7,469 bases of DNA. Source: Clostridia bacterium (GTDB taxonomy: Bacteria > Bacillota_E > RBS10-35 > JAJYVN01). The translations under genes were made by a program, and so were the position numbers. The stretch covers positions 1 through 7,469 of the forward strand of contig DAHWHT010000214.1 of assembly GCA_027335515.1 (NCBI GenBank), given 5' to 3'. The notes beneath the pieces are model-generated. The model made no database searches and was not told the origin of the DNA. It worked only from the letters and a program-made list of their open reading frames with translations. Within the stretch, counting starts at the first letter, position 1. The number at the start of each line of letters is the position of its first letter. This document shows positions 6,059 to 7,469 of the stretch, in pieces.

Positions 6059-6796
6059 GGATGCCCTGGTGCAAACGCCCCGGCGCAAGCGTCCACCGCG
6101 CCCCGCGCCGTCGCGTCCGACCAGGTTTCCCCCCCCTTCAGCCTTGGAGGGTCGCCGCTGCGACCGGAGGCGGCGGACACACCCGCAACGTGCGGCGCAG
6201 CGCCTTGGTCGCGCGGCCCCGGGTGCCGGGCGGCCGTGGCCCGAACGCCCGTCCCGACGTTCGGCGCGCCCGGTCGGATGGCCGAGCCGGCATGCGGCGG
6301 CCGTGTCCGCCGCGTGCTTGGTCCTGGCCCGCCGGGCTCCTGCGGGGAATCGGACGGGGTGGTGCGCGAGGGATGGGCCGCCGCCACGGACCGACCGGCC
6401 GCCTCGCCTCACGCGGACGCGACGCAACCCGTTTCGCCGCCGCTCCATCCCGGCAACGCCACCGCTCCCAGGGTGCAGGCCGATCGGGTGCAGCGGCTCA
6501 GGGCCCAGTGCCGCCTGGCTCCCGTCGTCCCAGGCCCTGGCCGGCGCCGTCGCGGGAGGTCGCCGGGCGCTGTGCGCAAGAGCCGCAGGCCCGGGCCGAC
6601 CAGGCCGGGCCAAGCCTGCGGGTGCTGCCACCCCGCGTCGGGGATCGCAGCCCGGCTGGCGGCGGTGGCGCATCCTGGTGCTCCGGGCGCCCGTCCACAA
6701 AGGCGGCGGGGCGCGGGGTAAGCCGACCCCGCGCCTCCCAATCCGCCCAGGGCTGGGCTCCCGGACCGCGGCCCGAGGATCCGGTGGCGCGACGGC
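6059..6796. other. Intergenic stretch with no convincing gene
   Basis: This stretch of about 740 bp separates the lipoprotein gene from the small membrane protein gene. Frames are open on both strands, but they read as arginine-, proline- and glycine-rich sequence without any recognisable domain, as expected of random GC-rich DNA. It holds the perfect hairpin at 6710-6735. It also holds a direct repeat GGGTGCAG (6471-6478 and 6486-6493, period 15 bp). The promoter of the small membrane protein gene should lie here, but I could not place clear -35 and -10 boxes. A decayed gene or a small RNA cannot be excluded. Confidence 0.5.
6710..6735 (-). terminator. Perfect GC-rich hairpin downstream of the lipoprotein gene
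   Basis: GGCGCGGGGT (6710-6719), loop AAGCCG, ACCCCGCGCC (6726-6735) is an exact 10-bp stem, the strongest hairpin I noticed in the window. It lies about 60 bp after the lipoprotein stop at 6797. There is no T-run on either side, so a Rho-type or GC-type stop, or a stable 3' RNA end, is more likely than a classic intrinsic terminator. Confidence 0.5.
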
Positions 6797-7198
6797 CTAG
6801 CCGGTCTTGGCGGATTTCGTGGAAGTGGTCGTGGTACCGGTGGTACCGGTGGTCGTGCCGTAAGACTTCGTGGAGGTGCCGGTCGTCGTGCCGCCGGACT
6901 TCGTGGAGGTGCCGGTGGTCGTGCCACCGGACTTCGTGGACGTGCCGGTGGTCGTGCCCGTGGTCGTGGCGGTGGTGCCATACCCGCCGCCGCCGCTAGG
7001 GCTCTTGGTCTTGGTGGATGGGCTGGTGGTCCCGGTGGCCGGAGCCGTCGTCGCACCGCCGCCGGTGCCGGTACCACTGGCGCTTCCAGACGAACTGCAG
7101 CCGGCGGTCACGATCATCGCCAACGTCAGTGCGCCCGCGGTTACCCAGTGCCAGCGGGGAGTCCCCTTTCCCACGCTGCCCGAATCTCGCATCACCAT
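6797..7198 (-). CDS. Thr/Gly/Ser/Lys-rich repeat lipoprotein (133 aa)
   Basis: The N-terminus is a lipoprotein signal peptide: a short polar region with Arg and Lys, a hydrophobic core WVTAGALTLAMIV, and the lipobox V-T-A-G-C with the lipidated cysteine at residue 34. The mature part of 100 residues is about 40 percent threonine, with Gly, Ser, Ala and seven Lys and no acidic residue, so it should be disordered, positively charged and suited to O-glycosylation. Residues about 81-113 hold three 11-residue repeats, GTTTGTSTKSG twice and GTTTGTSTKSY once, with partial copies on both sides. I recognise no domain; a surface stalk or wall-interacting protein is an inference. ATG at 7196-7198 has AAAGGGGG (7208-7215) 9 nt upstream. 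A second in-frame ATG at 7190-7192 would fit less well, and the frame also runs on to 7315. It is separated from the next gene by about 740 bp and probably stands alone. Confidence 0.85.
   Translation of the reverse strand: MVMRDSGSVGKGTPRWHWVTAGALTLAMIVTAGCSSSGSASGTGTGGGATTAPATGTTSPSTKTKSPSGGGGYGTTATTTGTTTGTSTKSGGTTTGTSTKSGGTTTGTSTKSYGTTTGTTGTTTTSTKSAKTG
6864..6962 (-). repeat. 33-bp tandem repeat, three units, inside the lipoprotein gene
   Basis: Three adjacent 33-bp units (6864-6896, 6897-6929, 6930-6962) each begin GACTTCGTGGA on the plus strand and differ at a few positions. They encode the 11-residue Thr/Ser/Lys repeats. Because 33 is divisible by three, gain or loss of a unit keeps the reading frame. 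Diverged partial copies flank the array on both sides. Confidence 0.85.
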
Positions 7199-7302
7199 AC
7201 TCAGAATCCCCCTTTCGCCAGGACGCCAGCCGGTTCGCCCGGTCCGGGGAAGGGCGCCCTCTTCAGGCCTTCGGGAGGGGGGAGTGCTTTGTGGGGGACA
7301 CC

Positions 7303-7328
7303 CCAATACTGACATAACATGTATATGG
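7303..7328. promoter_or_regulatory. AT-rich island with dyad upstream of the lipoprotein gene
   Basis: CCAATAC (7303-7309) is mirrored by GTATATGG (7321-7328) with one extra base, and the 11-nt spacer overlaps a smaller dyad, ACAT-AAC-ATGT (7312-7322). The stretch 7305-7331 is by far the most AT-rich in the window and lies about 105-130 bp upstream of the lipoprotein ATG. On the minus strand TTTCCA (7328-7323) and TATTGG (7305-7300 region) are spaced by 17 nt, but match the sigma-70 consensus poorly. A promoter with an operator is the likely reading; the exact boxes are not certain. Confidence 0.4.
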
Positions 7329-7375
7329 AAACGCGCGCCCGCGTGTGGTATGGCAATCCTTGTATGTCCATGTGC

Positions 7376-7429
7376 GGGCTGGGGGGTGCGGGGGCGCCGT
7401 GCGGCGGCTGGGGTGCGGGGTGGGACGGC
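7376..7429 (+). other. G-run cluster at the right edge
   Basis: On the plus strand, runs of three or more G recur: GGG (7376), GGGGGG (7381), GGGGG (7390), then GGGG, GGGG and GGG in the part around 7410-7424. Most loops are 1-3 nt, but one is about 15 nt. This could fold into a G-quadruplex in the non-template strand upstream of the lipoprotein gene. It is not a strict four-run short-loop motif, and GC-rich DNA produces such clusters by chance. I see no gene between 7199 and the window end. Confidence 0.3.
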
Positions 7430-7469
7430 TGAGCGGCGGTGGGCAGCGGGCCGGTGGCGGTGGCGGTGG

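Noticed and set aside
6059..6700. Upstream extension of the small membrane protein gene to an ATG near 6700
   Set aside because: The extra 200 residues are Arg/Gly/Ala-rich without structure and would bury the basic segment and membrane helix in the middle of the protein.
4334..6721. A 795-codon open frame on the plus strand
   Set aside because: It is antisense to the tandem transmembrane gene and the small membrane protein gene, has no recognisable domain, and its composition is what the complement of high-GC coding DNA gives.
7201..7371. A 56-codon frame (ATG at 7369-7371) on the minus strand ending 2 nt before the lipoprotein ATG
   Set aside because: The stop-to-start spacing looks like translational coupling, but there is no ribosome binding site before its ATG, the frame crosses the AT-rich promoter-like island, and it has no protein-like features.
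1..7469. CRISPR array, tRNA or rRNA genes
   Set aside because: No regularly spaced direct repeats with unique spacers, no tRNA cloverleaf and no rRNA-like conserved stretches were seen on either strand. The only regular array is the coding 33-bp repeat.

Overview
The window is a very GC-rich bacterial segment. All five convincing protein genes, and one transposase remnant, read on the minus strand. Strong GGAGG or AAGGAG ribosome binding sites precede three of the genes, and a lipoprotein gene follows an AAAGGGGG site. This suits a high-GC bacterium such as a deep-branching Bacillota, an Actinomycetota or a Chloroflexota member. Nothing in the sequence fixes the lineage. High GC also creates long spurious open frames on both strands, which I left out.

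Layout, in the direction of transcription (right to left). 7199-7469: a G-rich right edge, then an AT-rich island with a dyad, which is probably the control region of the first gene. 6797-7198: a short lipoprotein whose mature part is almost entirely Thr, Gly, Ser and Lys, with an 11-residue tandem repeat. 6059-6796: about 740 bp with no credible gene, holding one perfect GC-rich hairpin. 5483-6058: a small Ala-rich protein with one N-terminal membrane segment. 3239-5386: a 715-residue membrane protein built from two ABC-exporter transmembrane domains in tandem, with no ATPase domain. 2153-2995: an NAD(P)-dependent epimerase/reductase of the extended or atypical SDR type. 500-1951: a cytoplasmic serine hydrolase of the class C beta-lactamase family. 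1-203: the C-terminal part of an IS200/IS605-type TnpB-like protein, cut off by the left edge and lacking its N-terminal part.

The most unusual item is the tandem transmembrane protein. Both halves carry a complete six-helix exporter fold and end in the usual 'DRVF-x-L-x-D' junction, where an ATPase domain normally follows. No Walker A, signature or Walker B sequence is present in it or in its flanks. Both halves also appear to be shortened by about the same amount at the second coupling helix, the segment that docks onto the ATPase. Together these suggest an exporter scaffold adapted to work without its own ATPase, as SbmA/BacA-type transporters do, or with an unknown partner. The small membrane protein just upstream may belong with it. 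The epimerase and hydrolase look like ordinary accessory metabolic genes with no visible functional link to the transporter.
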